64,000 bases of DNA, taken from contig NZ_SJOO01000006.1 in NCBI RefSeq assembly GCF_004331265.1, positions 218,259 through 282,258 on the forward strand, given 5' to 3'. The translations under genes were made by a program, and so were the position numbers. Shown here in pieces: positions 19,811 to 29,867 of the stretch; position 1 is the first letter of the stretch, and every line of letters starts with the position of its first letter. Origin of the DNA: Enterobacter wuhouensis. Lineage in GTDB: Bacteria > Pseudomonadota > Gammaproteobacteria > Enterobacterales > Enterobacteriaceae. A model generated the notes under the pieces. It was not told where the DNA came from and ran no database searches. It saw only the letters and a program-made list of their open reading frames with translations.

Positions 19811-21067
19811 TTACTGACCGCCTTCGCGCCAGGCGTTTTCAATCTCTTCGGCGAGGATCTTCACGCCCGCTTCGATTTTTTCCGGGTCCGGCACGTAGTT
19901 CATGCGCATGCACTGGTGCGTGTGCGGCCACGGCTTATCCAGCCCGGGGAAGAAGTAATCCCCCGGCACCATCAGCACACCGCGTTTTTTCAGGCGCTGG
20001 TAGAGGAGTTCTGTGGTGATCGGCAGATCCTTAAACCATAGCCACAGGAAAATAGCCCCTTCCGGTTTATGGATCAGACAGCGTTCTTCCGGCAAATAGC
20101 GGCGAAGTATCGCGATCGTCTCCTGAACGCGCTGGTAATAGAACGGTTTTATCACGTCATTCGACAGACGCAGCAGATCGTTGCGTTTAATCATTTCGCA
20201 CATCATCGCCGGGCCGATACCGCCCGGTGAAAGGCTGATAATGCCGTTCATGTTGGTGATGGCTGTGATGATTTTTTCGTTGGCGATAATGATACCGCAG
20301 CGGCTGCCCGGCAGGCCCAGCTTGGAGAGGCTCATGCACAGGACGATGTTCGGGTTCCACAGCGGGCGTGCTTCGCTGAAAATTATTCCAGGGAACGGTA
20401 CGCCGTAGGCGTTATCGATCACCAGCGGGATGCCGTGCTGATTGGCAAGCGCATCCAGCTTCATCAGCTCGTCGTCGGTGATGACGTTGCCCGTTGGGTT
20501 GGTAGGGCGCGAGACGCAGATCATGCCCGTCTCTTCACCGATGTGCAGGTGTTCAAAATCGACGTGATATTTGAACTGACCTTCAGGCAGCAGTTCGATA
20601 TTCGGGCGCGCGGAGACGAACAGATCTTCCTCGAGGCCGGAATCGGCGTAGCCGATGTACTCCGGCGCCAGCGGGAACAGCACTTTTTTGGTCGTGCCGT
20701 CGGCGCGACGTCCTGCGAACAGGTTAAACAAGTAGAAAAACGCGCTCTGGCTGCCGTTTGTCAGTGCAATATTCTGTGGTTCGATATCCCAACCCAGCTC
20801 TTCACGCAGCATATCGGCGAGGAGTTTCAGCAGTTCGGTTTTGCCCTGGGGGCCATCGTAATTGCAGAGTGCCTCGGTTGCTTTGCCGCTCTCCAGCATC
20901 TGGGCCAGCAGCGTCTGGAAATAGGTATTCATCTCCGGGATTTGAGCCGGGTTTCCGCCGCCGAGCATGATTGCGCCCGGTGTGCGCAGCCCGTCGTTGA
21001 GGTCCTCCATCAGGCGGGTAATGCCTGAATGGCGGGTAAATTTGTCGCCGAAAAGTGAAAACGTCAT
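19811..21067 (-). CDS. avtA: Valine-pyruvate aminotransferase AvtA
   Basis: PLP-dependent class I/II aminotransferase (transaminase C), exchanging valine or alpha-aminobutyrate with alanine/pyruvate in the cytoplasm. It has 418 residues (E. coli 417). The PLP lysine lies in SLSKLGLPGSRCG, and the fold landmarks GGGNPAQIPEM, NYDGPQG, SRPTNPTGN and DNAYG are visible. The start at 21067 (MTFSLFGDKF) matches E. coli; the frame stays open upstream but without a ribosome site. It is convergent with ysaA with only four bases between them. Confidence 0.96.
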   Translation of the reverse strand: MTFSLFGDKFTRHSGITRLMEDLNDGLRTPGAIMLGGGNPAQIPEMNTYFQTLLAQMLESGKATEALCNYDGPQGKTELLKLLADMLREELGWDIEPQNIALTNGSQSAFFYLFNLFAGRRADGTTKKVLFPLAPEYIGYADSGLEEDLFVSARPNIELLPEGQFKYHVDFEHLHIGEETGMICVSRPTNPTGNVITDDELMKLDALANQHGIPLVIDNAYGVPFPGIIFSEARPLWNPNIVLCMSLSKLGLPGSRCGIIIANEKIITAITNMNGIISLSPGGIGPAMMCEMIKRNDLLRLSNDVIKPFYYQRVQETIAILRRYLPEERCLIHKPEGAIFLWLWFKDLPITTELLYQRLKKRGVLMVPGDYFFPGLDKPWPHTHQCMRMNYVPDPEKIEAGVKILAEEIENAWREGGQ

Positions 21068-21208
21068 AGCAGGTGATCTGTCGGGCTTATTATGAAAGGG
21101 GGTAACCATAACGCTAGCACCGTGCGGGTGCAAATCGGTGGATGTGGTCGGATTTGTTGTTTTATGTGGTTGGTTTGGATTTATGTAGTGAATAGTTCTG
21201 GTGGGTTT

Positions 21209-21305
21209 CCCCTCACCCCGGCCCTCTCCCCAAAGGGGCGAGGGGGGAAAGACGGCGCTATCCGGTTCCCTCTCCCCTGCGGGGAGAGGGTTAGGGTGAG
21301 GGGGA
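21209..21305. repeat. Paired GC-rich hairpin repeats (CCCTCTCCCC family), copy 2
   Basis: Two units in opposite orientation: CCCCTCACCCCGGCCCTCTCCCC with its hairpin arm at the left, and the reverse unit with GGGGAGAGGGTTAGGGTGAGG at the right, so the whole block is a long inverted repeat. It ends just before the malS stop codon at the 3' end of malS and lies upstream of avtA. Confidence 0.85.
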
Positions 21306-21308
21306 GAA

Positions 21309-23339
21309 TTACTGATTACCCGCCCATACCACCATCACCTTATCGCCCTTGTGCTCGCGCACAAATCCGTAGCCTTCTTTCAGCGACAGCGTGGTTTGCT
21401 TGCCTTCGCCAATCGCCGGATGGCGGGCGCGGAACTGGCCCAGCGTTTGCCAGTGGGCGACGGTTGAGGCCTGTTTGCCCGTGACGTCCTGCCAGTTCAT
21501 GTCCGAACGGGTACCCTGAAGCGGGTCGGAACCTGTCGGGCCGAACGGACGCTCAGATTCATCACCGTAATATATCTGCACGCTTCCCGGCGCCAGCAGG
21601 AGCAGCTCGGCGGCGCGCTGGCCGCCTTCGCGGAACAGGCGGGTATCGTGGGACGAAAGGTAGCTCAGCACGTTGAAGCTTTGCAGCTTTTCCGCCATCT
21701 GCTGCCAGGTGAGATCCATATCGGCCAGGCAACTCACCGCTTTCGCCGCCTGCTCCTGGTAATCAAAGTTAATCATCGCGTCAAAGCCGTGGCGGTAATA
21801 CTCGCTCTGCATCACGCCGTGACCCCAGGATTCGCCCGTCATCCAGAACGGCGCATTGTCGAGCTTTTTGTCCGGATTCGCGGCTTTCCAGGCGGCGAGC
21901 GCCTGTTCTGCACGTTCTTTAAGCTGCTGCCACGCGTCAAGCTCAACGTGTTTGGCGGTATCGACCCGGAAGCCATCGATACCGTAGTCACGCACCCACT
22001 GGCTGAGCCAGTGGATCAGGTAATCCCGGGGCGTGAAGTTCGCTATCGCTTTAGCATTGGTGTCGGCCTTATGCTGGTAAAAGTTCGGCAAGCCGGAAGG
22101 CGTTGTGGATTCGGTTTTCAGGTCCGGCAGGAACGCCAGGGACATCGTCAAATCATCGAATCCTGGGTTGTCGTAATCCCCGATATCGGTGCGAACCCAT
22201 TTCTTGCCCCACCATTTTTCCCAGGCCGCTTTGTCGCTGAAGTTGATGTAGTCGTTAAAGCTGTGCCAGCTTTGTCCTGCGCCCGGCTTCCAGTCCGTCC
22301 AGCGCTCACCCAGCGTCTTTTTCAGCTCATCGCCCTGCAGGTACAAGGCACCAAACTGGTACTCCTGCATGTCCGCAAGCGTGGCGTAGCCGACGTGGTT
22401 CATGACGATATCGAACAGAACGCGGATCCCGCGCTTGTGCGCTTCGTCGATCAGGCGGCGTAAATCCTCTTCGGTGCCCATGTTGGCATCAAGCTTCGTC
22501 CAGTCCTGCGTGTAGTAGCCGTGATAGGCGTAATGCGGAAAATCCCCTTTGGTTCCGCCGCCTACCCAGCCGTGGATCTGCTCCAGCGGGGAGCTTATCC
22601 ACAGCGCGTTCACGCCAAGCTGCTGCAAATAATCGAGCTTGCCGGTAAGCCCCTTGAGATCGCCGCCGTGGAAAGTGCCGATCTCCTGCATGCCGTCTTT
22701 ATGGCGGCCATAGCTGTTGTCATTGCTCGGGTCGCCGTTAACAAAGCGATCGGTGAGCACAAAATATACCGTGGCGTTTTGCCAGCTGAACGGCGCGGGC
22801 CTGTCGGTTTCGGCACGCTCCAGCAGCAGCAGGCCATTGGCGCTGGCGGCAGGCTGGAGGGTGATTTTGCCGTTCTGCACCGTTGCGGTCTGCTTGCTGT
22901 AGAAATCTCTTACCACCGTGCCTTCGGGGAAGGTGTTGCTCACCTCCAGCGTCAAAGGCTTACCATCCCACATAGGACACTGACGGATAACATTAGCGAC
23001 GGGTTGTTCCGCTGCGCTCTTTATGGTCAGCATCAGCGTTGGCGTACCCGATCGGGTATCGATGCGCATCTGGTACTCACCGTCGCGGAACAGACGCCAC
23101 TGCGGAGGCGTACCCTGGCAGCGCTTGAGCGACAGCATCTCGTTGAGCTTTATGGCATCCGTGGGCTGCCAGCACGTCTTGTCAAAACTCAGCGTAAGAG
23201 GACGCGTACCCTTCGCAAGCTTTGCCTGGCTGGTGAAAACCCCGGTGCCTTCCGCGCTAAACGCGCCGAACCCCGGCGATGACCAGTCGGCATGCGCCAG
23301 TGCGGGTAACATCAGTAGTGCCAATGCGGTGCGTTTCAT
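21309..23339 (-). CDS. malS: Periplasmic alpha-amylase MalS
   Basis: Secreted GH13 alpha-amylase of 676 residues, same as E. coli, releasing maltohexaose and shorter maltodextrins in the periplasm. A signal peptide covers about residues 1-17 (ALALLMLPALAHA). An N-terminal accessory domain precedes the (beta/alpha)8 barrel with FDIVMNHVG, GFRVDTAKHV (nucleophile Asp), MTGESWGHG (acid Glu) and YLSSHDTR (transition-state Asp). The start at 23339 follows GATTTTCCTG and gives the known length. MalT-type boxes occur upstream, as expected for a mal regulon gene. Confidence 0.96.
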   Translation of the reverse strand: MKRTALALLMLPALAHADWSSPGFGAFSAEGTGVFTSQAKLAKGTRPLTLSFDKTCWQPTDAIKLNEMLSLKRCQGTPPQWRLFRDGEYQMRIDTRSGTPTLMLTIKSAAEQPVANVIRQCPMWDGKPLTLEVSNTFPEGTVVRDFYSKQTATVQNGKITLQPAASANGLLLLERAETDRPAPFSWQNATVYFVLTDRFVNGDPSNDNSYGRHKDGMQEIGTFHGGDLKGLTGKLDYLQQLGVNALWISSPLEQIHGWVGGGTKGDFPHYAYHGYYTQDWTKLDANMGTEEDLRRLIDEAHKRGIRVLFDIVMNHVGYATLADMQEYQFGALYLQGDELKKTLGERWTDWKPGAGQSWHSFNDYINFSDKAAWEKWWGKKWVRTDIGDYDNPGFDDLTMSLAFLPDLKTESTTPSGLPNFYQHKADTNAKAIANFTPRDYLIHWLSQWVRDYGIDGFRVDTAKHVELDAWQQLKERAEQALAAWKAANPDKKLDNAPFWMTGESWGHGVMQSEYYRHGFDAMINFDYQEQAAKAVSCLADMDLTWQQMAEKLQSFNVLSYLSSHDTRLFREGGQRAAELLLLAPGSVQIYYGDESERPFGPTGSDPLQGTRSDMNWQDVTGKQASTVAHWQTLGQFRARHPAIGEGKQTTLSLKEGYGFVREHKGDKVMVVWAGNQ

Positions 23340-23394
23340 GAGATTTTCCTGTCGCGGCATTTTTGACCAGTTTGCCATCGGGCGCAGCCGAAAA

Positions 23395-23440
23395 ACTCAT
23401 CCCCTGACGCTTTCTGCCAGGAGGACGCGAAGGGATGAGT
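23395..23440 (-). promoter_or_regulatory. MalT boxes upstream of malS
   Basis: Two matches to the MalT box (GGGGAKGAGG): GGGGATGAGT on the minus strand at 23395-23404 and AGGGATGAGT on the plus strand at 23431-23440, facing each other about 55-100 bases upstream of malS. The rest of the 314-base malS-bax gap is AT-rich toward bax, with a plain GACCAGGAGACC ribosome site before bax. Confidence 0.6.
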
Positions 23441-23653
23441 GATCCCGCGCAAAATTAGGCAGTTATCTGCGATATCGCACACATTTTTCCGGCAGCGATG
23501 CTTTTGTGAGCAGCTTTTAGGTGACATAGTTTCGGAAATGGACTATTTCTATACGTGCTCTTGAAGGCTATTTTTGATATGATTTGAGATTCCGCTCTCA
23601 AATTTGTGAAAAAAATAAGGTGTTGGGATGATTACATCCGACCAGGAGACCTA

Positions 23654-24478
23654 ATGATATCGACTCCCATTCGACGATATGGGGCCGCGATACTCATGTT
23701 ACTCACCATGGCATTTTCGGGTGAGGTGCTTGCGAAGACGCACACGGATACAACGAGTAAGAAAGCCCACGTAATAAAGACGACAAGTAGTAAGGTTAGC
23801 AGTAAACAAGAGTATTCTCGCAATAGTGCAAAGAGTAGTTCACTTCCTGATTTGCGAAAATACCCTTCCGGGACACCAAGGAAAAAAGCGTTTCTCCGGA
23901 CGGTAATGCCTTATATTACAAGTCAAAACTCTGCGATTACGGCAGATCGTAACTGGCTGATCTCAAAACAGTACGATAGCCGCTGGTCGCCGTCTGAGCG
24001 CACGCGCCTGAAAGATATCACCAAACGTTATAAAGTGAAGTGGAGCGGGAACACGCGTCGCGTGCCGTGGAATTCACTGTTGGAACGTGTGGATATTATC
24101 CCAGGCAGCATGGTGGCAACGATGGCTGCAGCCGAAAGCGGCTGGGGTACGTCGAAGCTGGCGCGCAGCAACAACAACCTCTTCGGCATGAAGTGTGCGA
24201 AAGGGCGTTGTAACAACGCGCCGGGCAAAGTTAAAGGGTATTCGCAGTTTGAGTCGGTTAAAGATTCCGTGAATGCCTACGTGGTGAATCTCAACACGCA
24301 TCCGGCCTACTCCTCGTTCCGCAAGTCACGCGCTCAGCTGCGTAAAGCGGATCAGGAAGTGACGGCAAGCACGATGATTCATAAGCTGAAAGGGTATTCC
24401 ACTCAGGGACAGCGTTATAACAACTACCTGTTCGCGATGTACCAGGATAACCAGCGCTTAATCGCCGCACATATGTAA
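23654..24478 (+). CDS. bax: Bax, glucosaminidase-domain protein
   Basis: A 274-residue exported protein, same length as E. coli Bax. A signal peptide (about 1-25, LLTMAFSGEVLA|KT) is followed by a low-complexity Lys/Ser/Thr-rich linker and a C-terminal mannosyl-glycoprotein endo-beta-N-acetylglucosaminidase-like domain (about 130-265), with AAAESGWGTSKLA (catalytic Glu) and NNLFGMKC. Such domains cut peptidoglycan; the role of Bax in E. coli is not established. The ATG at 23654 follows AGGAGA; the frame is open upstream without a ribosome site. Confidence 0.92.
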   Translation: MISTPIRRYGAAILMLLTMAFSGEVLAKTHTDTTSKKAHVIKTTSSKVSSKQEYSRNSAKSSSLPDLRKYPSGTPRKKAFLRTVMPYITSQNSAITADRNWLISKQYDSRWSPSERTRLKDITKRYKVKWSGNTRRVPWNSLLERVDIIPGSMVATMAAAESGWGTSKLARSNNNLFGMKCAKGRCNNAPGKVKGYSQFESVKDSVNAYVVNLNTHPAYSSFRKSRAQLRKADQEVTASTMIHKLKGYSTQGQRYNNYLFAMYQDNQRLIAAHM

Positions 24479-24483
24479 TTCTC

Positions 24484-24515
24484 AAAAAAACGCCTTCCAC
24501 TGGAAGGCGTTTTTC
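24484..24515. terminator. Bidirectional terminator, bax / xylR
   Basis: Stem CGCCTTCC-ACT-GGAAGGCG flanked by an A-run on the left and a T-run on the right, between the convergent 3' ends of bax and xylR. It can end transcription from both sides. Confidence 0.9.
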
Positions 24516-24518
24516 TTT

Positions 24519-25697
24519 TTATATCAGCACCTCGCTATGGCGCTCGCGGTACTCTTTTGGCGTGGTGTCGTACTCCTTCCTGAACACCGAATAAAAATAC
24601 TGCAGCGACGGATAACCGCACATCTGTGAAATCTCGTTGATCGACAGCGACGTGGAGATCAGCAGGCTGCGCGCTTTTTCCAGTTTTTCGGCATGGATCA
24701 CCGCGTGAATAGTTTCGCCCACTTCCTCTTTGAAGCGCTTCTCCAGATTCGAGCGGGAAATGCCGACCGAATCCAGCACCTGATCGACCTTGATACCTTT
24801 GCAGGCGTGGTTGCGGATGTAGTGCATGGCCTGGATGACGGCCGGATCGCTCAAAGAACGATAATCAGTAGAGCGGCGTTCGACCACGCGCACCGGGGGC
24901 ACCAGCAGGCGTTGAAGCTGAAGAGATTCGTTATCCAGCAGGCGATGCAGCAGCTTCGCAGCCTGATAGCCCATCTGACGCGTTCCCTGTGCCACCGAGG
25001 AGAGCGCCACGCGAGACAGGTAACGGGTGAGCTCTTCGTTATCGATACCAATCACGCACAGCTTTTCCGGCACCGGGATGTGTAAGTGTTCGCAGACCTG
25101 CAGCACGTGGCGGGCGCGTGCGTCCGTGACGGCGATAATCCCGGTCTGCGGCGGCAGCGTTTGCAGCCAGTCTGCCAGGCGGTTTTGCGCGTGCTGCCAG
25201 TTCTCCGGTGCGGTTTCCAGCCCCTGATAGACCACGCCACGATACTTCTCCTGCGCGACCAGCTGGCAAAACGCGTGCTCGCGCTCGACCGCCCAGCGTT
25301 TGCCGCTGGTGGTGGGTAAACCGTAAAAGGCAAAGCGGTGAACGCCTTTCTCTTTGAGATGCAGAAAAGCGGCCTCCACCAACGCATGGTTATCGGTGGC
25401 GATATAGTGAACCGGTGGGTAGTGTTCAGGTGTGTGATAGGAGCCGCCGACCCCCACGATGGGGACGTCGACGTCGGTCAGTAGTTGTTCGATCACGGGA
25501 TCGTCAAAATCAGCGATCACGCCATCGCCCAGCCAGTCTTTGATGTTCTCCAGACGGGTGCGGAAATCTTCTTCAATAAAGATATCCCACTCGGATTGCG
25601 ACGCCTGCAAATATTCGCCAACCCCTTCAACCACCTGGCGGTCATAGGCTTTGTTAGCATTGAATAACAACGTAATGCGGTGACGCTTTTCAAACAT
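24519..25697 (-). CDS. xylR: Xylose operon activator XylR
   Basis: D-xylose-responsive activator of xylA and xylF promoters, 392 residues as in E. coli. It is a fusion of an N-terminal LacI/PBP-like sugar-binding domain (about 1-270) with a C-terminal AraC-type double helix-turn-helix (about 290-385, GISRSNLEKRFKEEVG and MCGYPSLQYFYSVFRKEYDTTPKEYR). The gene is the last of xylFGHR and follows xylH by 34 bases. Confidence 0.96.
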   Translation of the reverse strand: MFEKRHRITLLFNANKAYDRQVVEGVGEYLQASQSEWDIFIEEDFRTRLENIKDWLGDGVIADFDDPVIEQLLTDVDVPIVGVGGSYHTPEHYPPVHYIATDNHALVEAAFLHLKEKGVHRFAFYGLPTTSGKRWAVEREHAFCQLVAQEKYRGVVYQGLETAPENWQHAQNRLADWLQTLPPQTGIIAVTDARARHVLQVCEHLHIPVPEKLCVIGIDNEELTRYLSRVALSSVAQGTRQMGYQAAKLLHRLLDNESLQLQRLLVPPVRVVERRSTDYRSLSDPAVIQAMHYIRNHACKGIKVDQVLDSVGISRSNLEKRFKEEVGETIHAVIHAEKLEKARSLLISTSLSINEISQMCGYPSLQYFYSVFRKEYDTTPKEYRERHSEVLI

Positions 25698-25731
25698 GGC
25701 TCACTTTCCCAAATAGGTAACGATACTGTTC

Positions 25732-26913
25732 TCAGGCACGTCGCTTGGTAGCAGAGTCCATCCAGACTGCCAGCAACAGAATGGCACCCTTGACGATATA
25801 CTGCCAAAACGTCGGAACGTCCATCATACTCATCCCGTTATCCAGCGAAGCCATAATAAATGCGCCCATTACCGCACCTGCGACGCTGCCGACACCGCCC
25901 GCGAGGCTGGTTCCGCCGATAACGCAGGCGGCAATGGCATCCAGCTCTGCAATGTTACCCGCAGACGGGGAACCGGCACCCAGGCGCGAGCTGAGGATCA
26001 GGCCCGCAATAGCGACCATCAGGCCGTTGATGGCAAAGACCGCCAGCTTGGTGCGCTCGACGTTGATGCCCGACAGACGTGCCGCTTCCAGGTTGCCGCC
26101 AATGGCGTAAATACGTCGACCAAATGCGGTACGCGTCGCCATAAACATGCCGCCCAGCAGCAGGAGCGCCAGCAGCAGAACGGGCGTTGGGACGCCGCGA
26201 TAGTCATTCAGAAGCCAGATGGCACCCAGCACAATCACTGCGGTAAGTGCCTGGCGGCCCACAACGGATGTCGATGCAGGTGAAGCCAGCCCCAATGCCT
26301 GACGGCGCATACGTCCACGCCACTGCCAGCCAACAAACGCCATCAGACCCATCGCGCCGATGGTAAAGCCCACGCCATCGGAGAGATAGCTCTGCCCAAT
26401 CTGTGACATGGCTGCACTGGTGGGGGAGACAGTTGTGCCGTTGGTAATGCCAATCAGAATGCCACGGAAGGCCAGCATCCCCGCAAGAGTGACGATAAAT
26501 GACGGGACTTTGCGGTAGGCCACCCACCAGCCGTTCCACGCACCGAGTACCAGACCCAGCGCCAGCGTGACGACAATCGTCAGCGGCAGGGGCCAGCCGA
26601 GCCAGACGTCAAAAATCGCCGCCACGCCTCCGAGCAACCCCATCATCGACCCGACGGACAGATCGATTTCCGCCGAGATAATCACGAAGACCATCCCTAC
26701 GGCCAGAATGCCGGTGATCGCCGTCTGGCGCAGGAGGTTTGAAACGTTACGCGCGCTTAAATAAGAGCCGTCGGTCATCCAGGTGAAGAACAGCATGATG
26801 GCGATAATCGCCGCGATCATGACGAAAACCTGCAGGTTGAGCGCTTTTAGCCCCGAGAATGCGCCGGGCGTCGGAACAGCGACTTTGATATCAGACGGAT
26901 TGCTTTTCGACAT
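25732..26913 (-). CDS. xylH: D-xylose ABC transporter permease XylH
   Basis: Inner-membrane permease of 393 residues, same length as E. coli, with about ten membrane segments of the BPD_transp_2 (ribose/xylose) family. [15 protein letters not shown] and [18 protein letters not shown] are the conserved family stretches that contact XylG. The first 23 bases overlap the end of xylG, showing tight coupling in the operon xylFGHR. Confidence 0.96.
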   Translation of the reverse strand: MSKSNPSDIKVAVPTPGAFSGLKALNLQVFVMIAAIIAIMLFFTWMTDGSYLSARNVSNLLRQTAITGILAVGMVFVIISAEIDLSVGSMMGLLGGVAAIFDVWLGWPLPLTIVVTLALGLVLGAWNGWWVAYRKVPSFIVTLAGMLAFRGILIGITNGTTVSPTSAAMSQIGQSYLSDGVGFTIGAMGLMAFVGWQWRGRMRRQALGLASPASTSVVGRQALTAVIVLGAIWLLNDYRGVPTPVLLLALLLLGGMFMATRTAFGRRIYAIGGNLEAARLSGINVERTKLAVFAINGLMVAIAGLILSSRLGAGSPSAGNIAELDAIAACVIGGTSLAGGVGSVAGAVMGAFIMASLDNGMSMMDVPTFWQYIVKGAILLLAVWMDSATKRRA

Positions 26914-28432
26914 GACGTTCGCTCCTTAAAGCGGCTTCCATTACCTGCTCCTGCGTCAGGCTTTGGTTAATCAGATTGGCTTTCAGTTTCCCTTCGTGCA
27001 TGACCAGCACGCGGTCGCTAAGGCCCAGCACTTCGGGTAATTCGGACGAGATGACAATGACGGCAATGCCTTGCTGCACAAGCTGATTAATCAGCTTGTA
27101 GATTTCATACTTCGCGCCGATGTCTATTCCGCGCGTCGGTTCATCAAGGATCAGAATGCGTGGATTGAGGAGCAGGCAGCGCGCCAGAATGGCCTTCTGC
27201 TGGTTTCCGCCGCTCAGGCGTCCAATCGCCAGCTCCGGGGAAGACGTTTTGACCTTGAGTCGGGCGAGCGACTGGAGAATGCACTGCTGCTCTGCGGCAT
27301 CGTCCAGGCTGGTCAGCGTGCCGGAAAACTGATTAAGCGCGGCGAGCGTAATGTTTTTCCCGACCGCCATGACCGGCACGATGCCGTCTTTTTTGCGATC
27401 TTCCGGCACCATGGCGATACCCCGCGCGATCGCCTGCTGGCAGTTATCGATTTTCACCGGCTGGCCGTCGATATAAATCGTGCCCTCCCAGCGCCCCGGC
27501 CATACGCCGAACAGGCACTGCACGGCTTCGGTTCGCCCGGCGCCAACCAGGCCCGCGATGCCAAGAATTTCACCCCGGTGCAGCGAGAAGGAGACATTGT
27601 TAACCCGCTTGATGTGGCGGTTTACCGGATGCCATGCGGTGAGATTTTCCACGCGCAGGATTTCATCTCCGACGGCGTGAGGTTCGTTCGGATAAAGCGC
27701 AGTGAGTTCGCGCCCCACCATCATGGTGATGATGTCATCTTCACTCATGCCTTCCGCGTCGCGCGTGCCGATGTGTTGACCGTCGCGGATGACGCAGATG
27801 GTATCCGAAATGGCTTTGACCTCGTTCAGCTTGTGCGAAATGTAGATGCAGGCGATACCGTGGTTTTGCAGGTCGCGAATGATATTGAGCAGGACCGCCG
27901 TTTCCTGCTCGGTGAGTGAAGCCGTGGGCTCGTCGAGAATCAGCAGCCTCACCTGTTTGTTCAGCGCCTTGGCGATCTCAATCAGCTGCTGCTGACCCAG
28001 ACCCAGATCGCCCACGCGGGTGTCGGGTGAAATGCTGAGGCTGACCTGCGCCAGAAGCTTTTCACAGCGTAGCGTCATGGTGTCGTAATCGAGCACGCCG
28101 TGGCGTGAAATTTCAGCGCCGAGGAAAATGTTCTCCAGCACGGTGAGGTGCTTCACCAGCGCCAGCTCCTGATGAATGATGGCAATGCCTTTACGCTCGG
28201 TATCGCGAATATGGGTGGCCTGAATGACCTCGCCGGCAAAAACGATTTCGCCTTCGTAGCTGCCGTGCGGATAGATCCCACACAGCACTTTCATCAGCGT
28301 CGATTTGCCCGAACCGTTTTCGCCGCACAGTGAGACGACTTCGCCAGGATTCAACCGCAGGCTTACGTTGTCGACTGCTTTCACCGCGCCAAAGGCTTTT
28401 GTGATGCTTTTCATTTCAAGTAAATAAGACAT
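26891..28432 (-). CDS. xylG: D-xylose ABC transporter ATP-binding protein XylG
   Basis: ATPase of 513 residues with two ABC domains in tandem, as usual for CUT2 sugar importers. The first has Walker [10 protein letters not shown], signature LGLGQQQL and Walker [12 protein letters not shown]. The second has the degenerate Walker [10 protein letters not shown] typical of this family, signature LSGGNQQK and [12 protein letters not shown]. It powers uptake through XylH from XylF-bound xylose. It begins 71 bases after the xylF stop. Confidence 0.96.
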   Translation of the reverse strand: MSYLLEMKSITKAFGAVKAVDNVSLRLNPGEVVSLCGENGSGKSTLMKVLCGIYPHGSYEGEIVFAGEVIQATHIRDTERKGIAIIHQELALVKHLTVLENIFLGAEISRHGVLDYDTMTLRCEKLLAQVSLSISPDTRVGDLGLGQQQLIEIAKALNKQVRLLILDEPTASLTEQETAVLLNIIRDLQNHGIACIYISHKLNEVKAISDTICVIRDGQHIGTRDAEGMSEDDIITMMVGRELTALYPNEPHAVGDEILRVENLTAWHPVNRHIKRVNNVSFSLHRGEILGIAGLVGAGRTEAVQCLFGVWPGRWEGTIYIDGQPVKIDNCQQAIARGIAMVPEDRKKDGIVPVMAVGKNITLAALNQFSGTLTSLDDAAEQQCILQSLARLKVKTSSPELAIGRLSGGNQQKAILARCLLLNPRILILDEPTRGIDIGAKYEIYKLINQLVQQGIAVIVISSELPEVLGLSDRVLVMHEGKLKANLINQSLTQEQVMEAALRSERHVEKQSV

Positions 28433-28503
28433 AACTGCTCCACATAACCGAAGGGCGAACAGGGCACGTCGGCGAGCCCCCGCACGGCGGGGGCTGCGCG
28501 GGA

Positions 28504-29496
28504 TTACAGTTCACTCTTTTTATGGAAACCGTCTTTTACCACGGTGGCGTCAATGTTCTCTTTATTGACTTCAATTGGCGTGAGCAGGCGAGCAGGAACA
28601 TCTTTCAGCCCGTTGTTCAGCGTGGCATCGGCTTTAGGTTGCTGTCCGTTACCCAGCTCTACGGCAATTTCGGCAGCCGTGTTGGCAAGCTGGGTGATCG
28701 GTTTATAGACCGTCATGGTTTGGGTGCCGGCAATAATGCGCTTCACGCCAGCCAGGTCGGCATCCTGGCCGGATATAGCGACTTTCCCGGCGAGCCCCTG
28801 GGCGCTAAGCGCCTGAATGGCGCCACCGGCGGTGGCATCGTTGGATGCGACAACAGCATCTATTTTGTTGTTATTGGCTGTTAACGCATTTTCCATTATT
28901 TTCAGCGCGTTCTCTGGCAGCCAGCCATCCGCCCACTGATCGCCGACCACCTTAATCTTCCCGTCGTCGATATAGGGTTTCAGGACTTTCATCTGCCCTT
29001 CGCGGAACAGTTTGGCGTTGTTATCGACCGGTGAGCCGCCCATCAGGAAATAATTCCCCTGAGGCACTTTTTCGACCAGGCTTTTGGCCTGTAATTCGCC
29101 CACTTTTTCGTTGTCGAAAGAAATATAATAATCAATATCTGCATTATTAATCATGCGGTCATAGGCCAGCACTTTTATGCCTTCTTGTTTGGCTTCCTTC
29201 ACCACGTTACTTAATACCTGACCGTTATACGGGATAATGACCAGGACATCGACGCCGCGGTTAATCATATTTTCGATTTGGGACATTTGCGTTTCTTCAT
29301 TGCCGTTTGCCGACTGAACAAACACGTTTGCACCCAGTGACTCCGCTTTTTTCACAAAAATATCGCGATCTTTTTGCCAGCGCTCCAGGCGCAGATCGTC
29401 AATCGCCATACCGATTTTGACCTCTTTAGCGTGCCCGGCAAAGCTTGCAAGCAGGAGAGTGGTGCAGAGCGTTAGGGTCAGGTTCTTTATCTTCAT
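28504..29496 (-). CDS. xylF: D-xylose-binding periplasmic protein XylF
   Basis: Periplasmic binding protein of 330 residues, matching E. coli in length and sequence. The signal peptide is about 1-23 ([16 protein letters not shown]). The mature part is a two-lobe type I binding protein with [13 protein letters not shown] and [12 protein letters not shown] in the ligand cleft. The start at 29496 matches E. coli; the upstream in-frame extension lacks a ribosome site. A hairpin-forming GCCCCCGC...GCGGGGGC stretch in the gap to xylG probably stabilises the xylF message, giving more binding protein than ATPase. Confidence 0.96.
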   Translation of the reverse strand: MKIKNLTLTLCTTLLLASFAGHAKEVKIGMAIDDLRLERWQKDRDIFVKKAESLGANVFVQSANGNEETQMSQIENMINRGVDVLVIIPYNGQVLSNVVKEAKQEGIKVLAYDRMINNADIDYYISFDNEKVGELQAKSLVEKVPQGNYFLMGGSPVDNNAKLFREGQMKVLKPYIDDGKIKVVGDQWADGWLPENALKIMENALTANNNKIDAVVASNDATAGGAIQALSAQGLAGKVAISGQDADLAGVKRIIAGTQTMTVYKPITQLANTAAEIAVELGNGQQPKADATLNNGLKDVPARLLTPIEVNKENIDATVVKDGFHKKSEL

Positions 29497-29790
29497 AATT
29501 ATTAGGCCTTTATGTAGGGGTATGTGTTGCTGAGATAAAAGAAACATTCACTGCTGAGACGCAGCAAATTTTTAACGTGGAAAGGCCTGCTGGCAATTAC
29601 AGATTTTTATCTTCTCATTACGATATTTGGTTTATTTCCGAATTTATGACCGCGATCGGGTTTTAAAATACGTAACTTATTAATTACATTTGATTCTGGA
29701 ATCTGCGCCGAAAAATAGTTTGCTTGCACATTATTTTGCGAGCCAGCGCACAGTTGTGCATTCTCTCAATAGCAGTGTGAAATAACGTAA

Positions 29791-29819
29791 TTGAGCAAGC
29801 TGGAATGAGTATTCACTAT
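29791..29819 (+). promoter_or_regulatory. xylA promoter and xylF-xylA control region
   Basis: TTGAGC (29791-29796) and CACTAT (29814-29819) are 17 bases apart and match the layout of the E. coli xylA promoter. Directly upstream, about 29730-29790, is a stretch very similar to the E. coli XylR site region, including a TGTGA CRP half-site at 29776-29780. The whole 371-base gap (29497-29867) is the divergent xylF/xylA control region; a second XylR site for xylF is expected near 29650-29700, but I cannot define its bases. Confidence 0.6.
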
Positions 29820-29867
29820 TACTCCTGTATCTACGACTCGCCGCATACCCTGATAATGGAGCTGAAT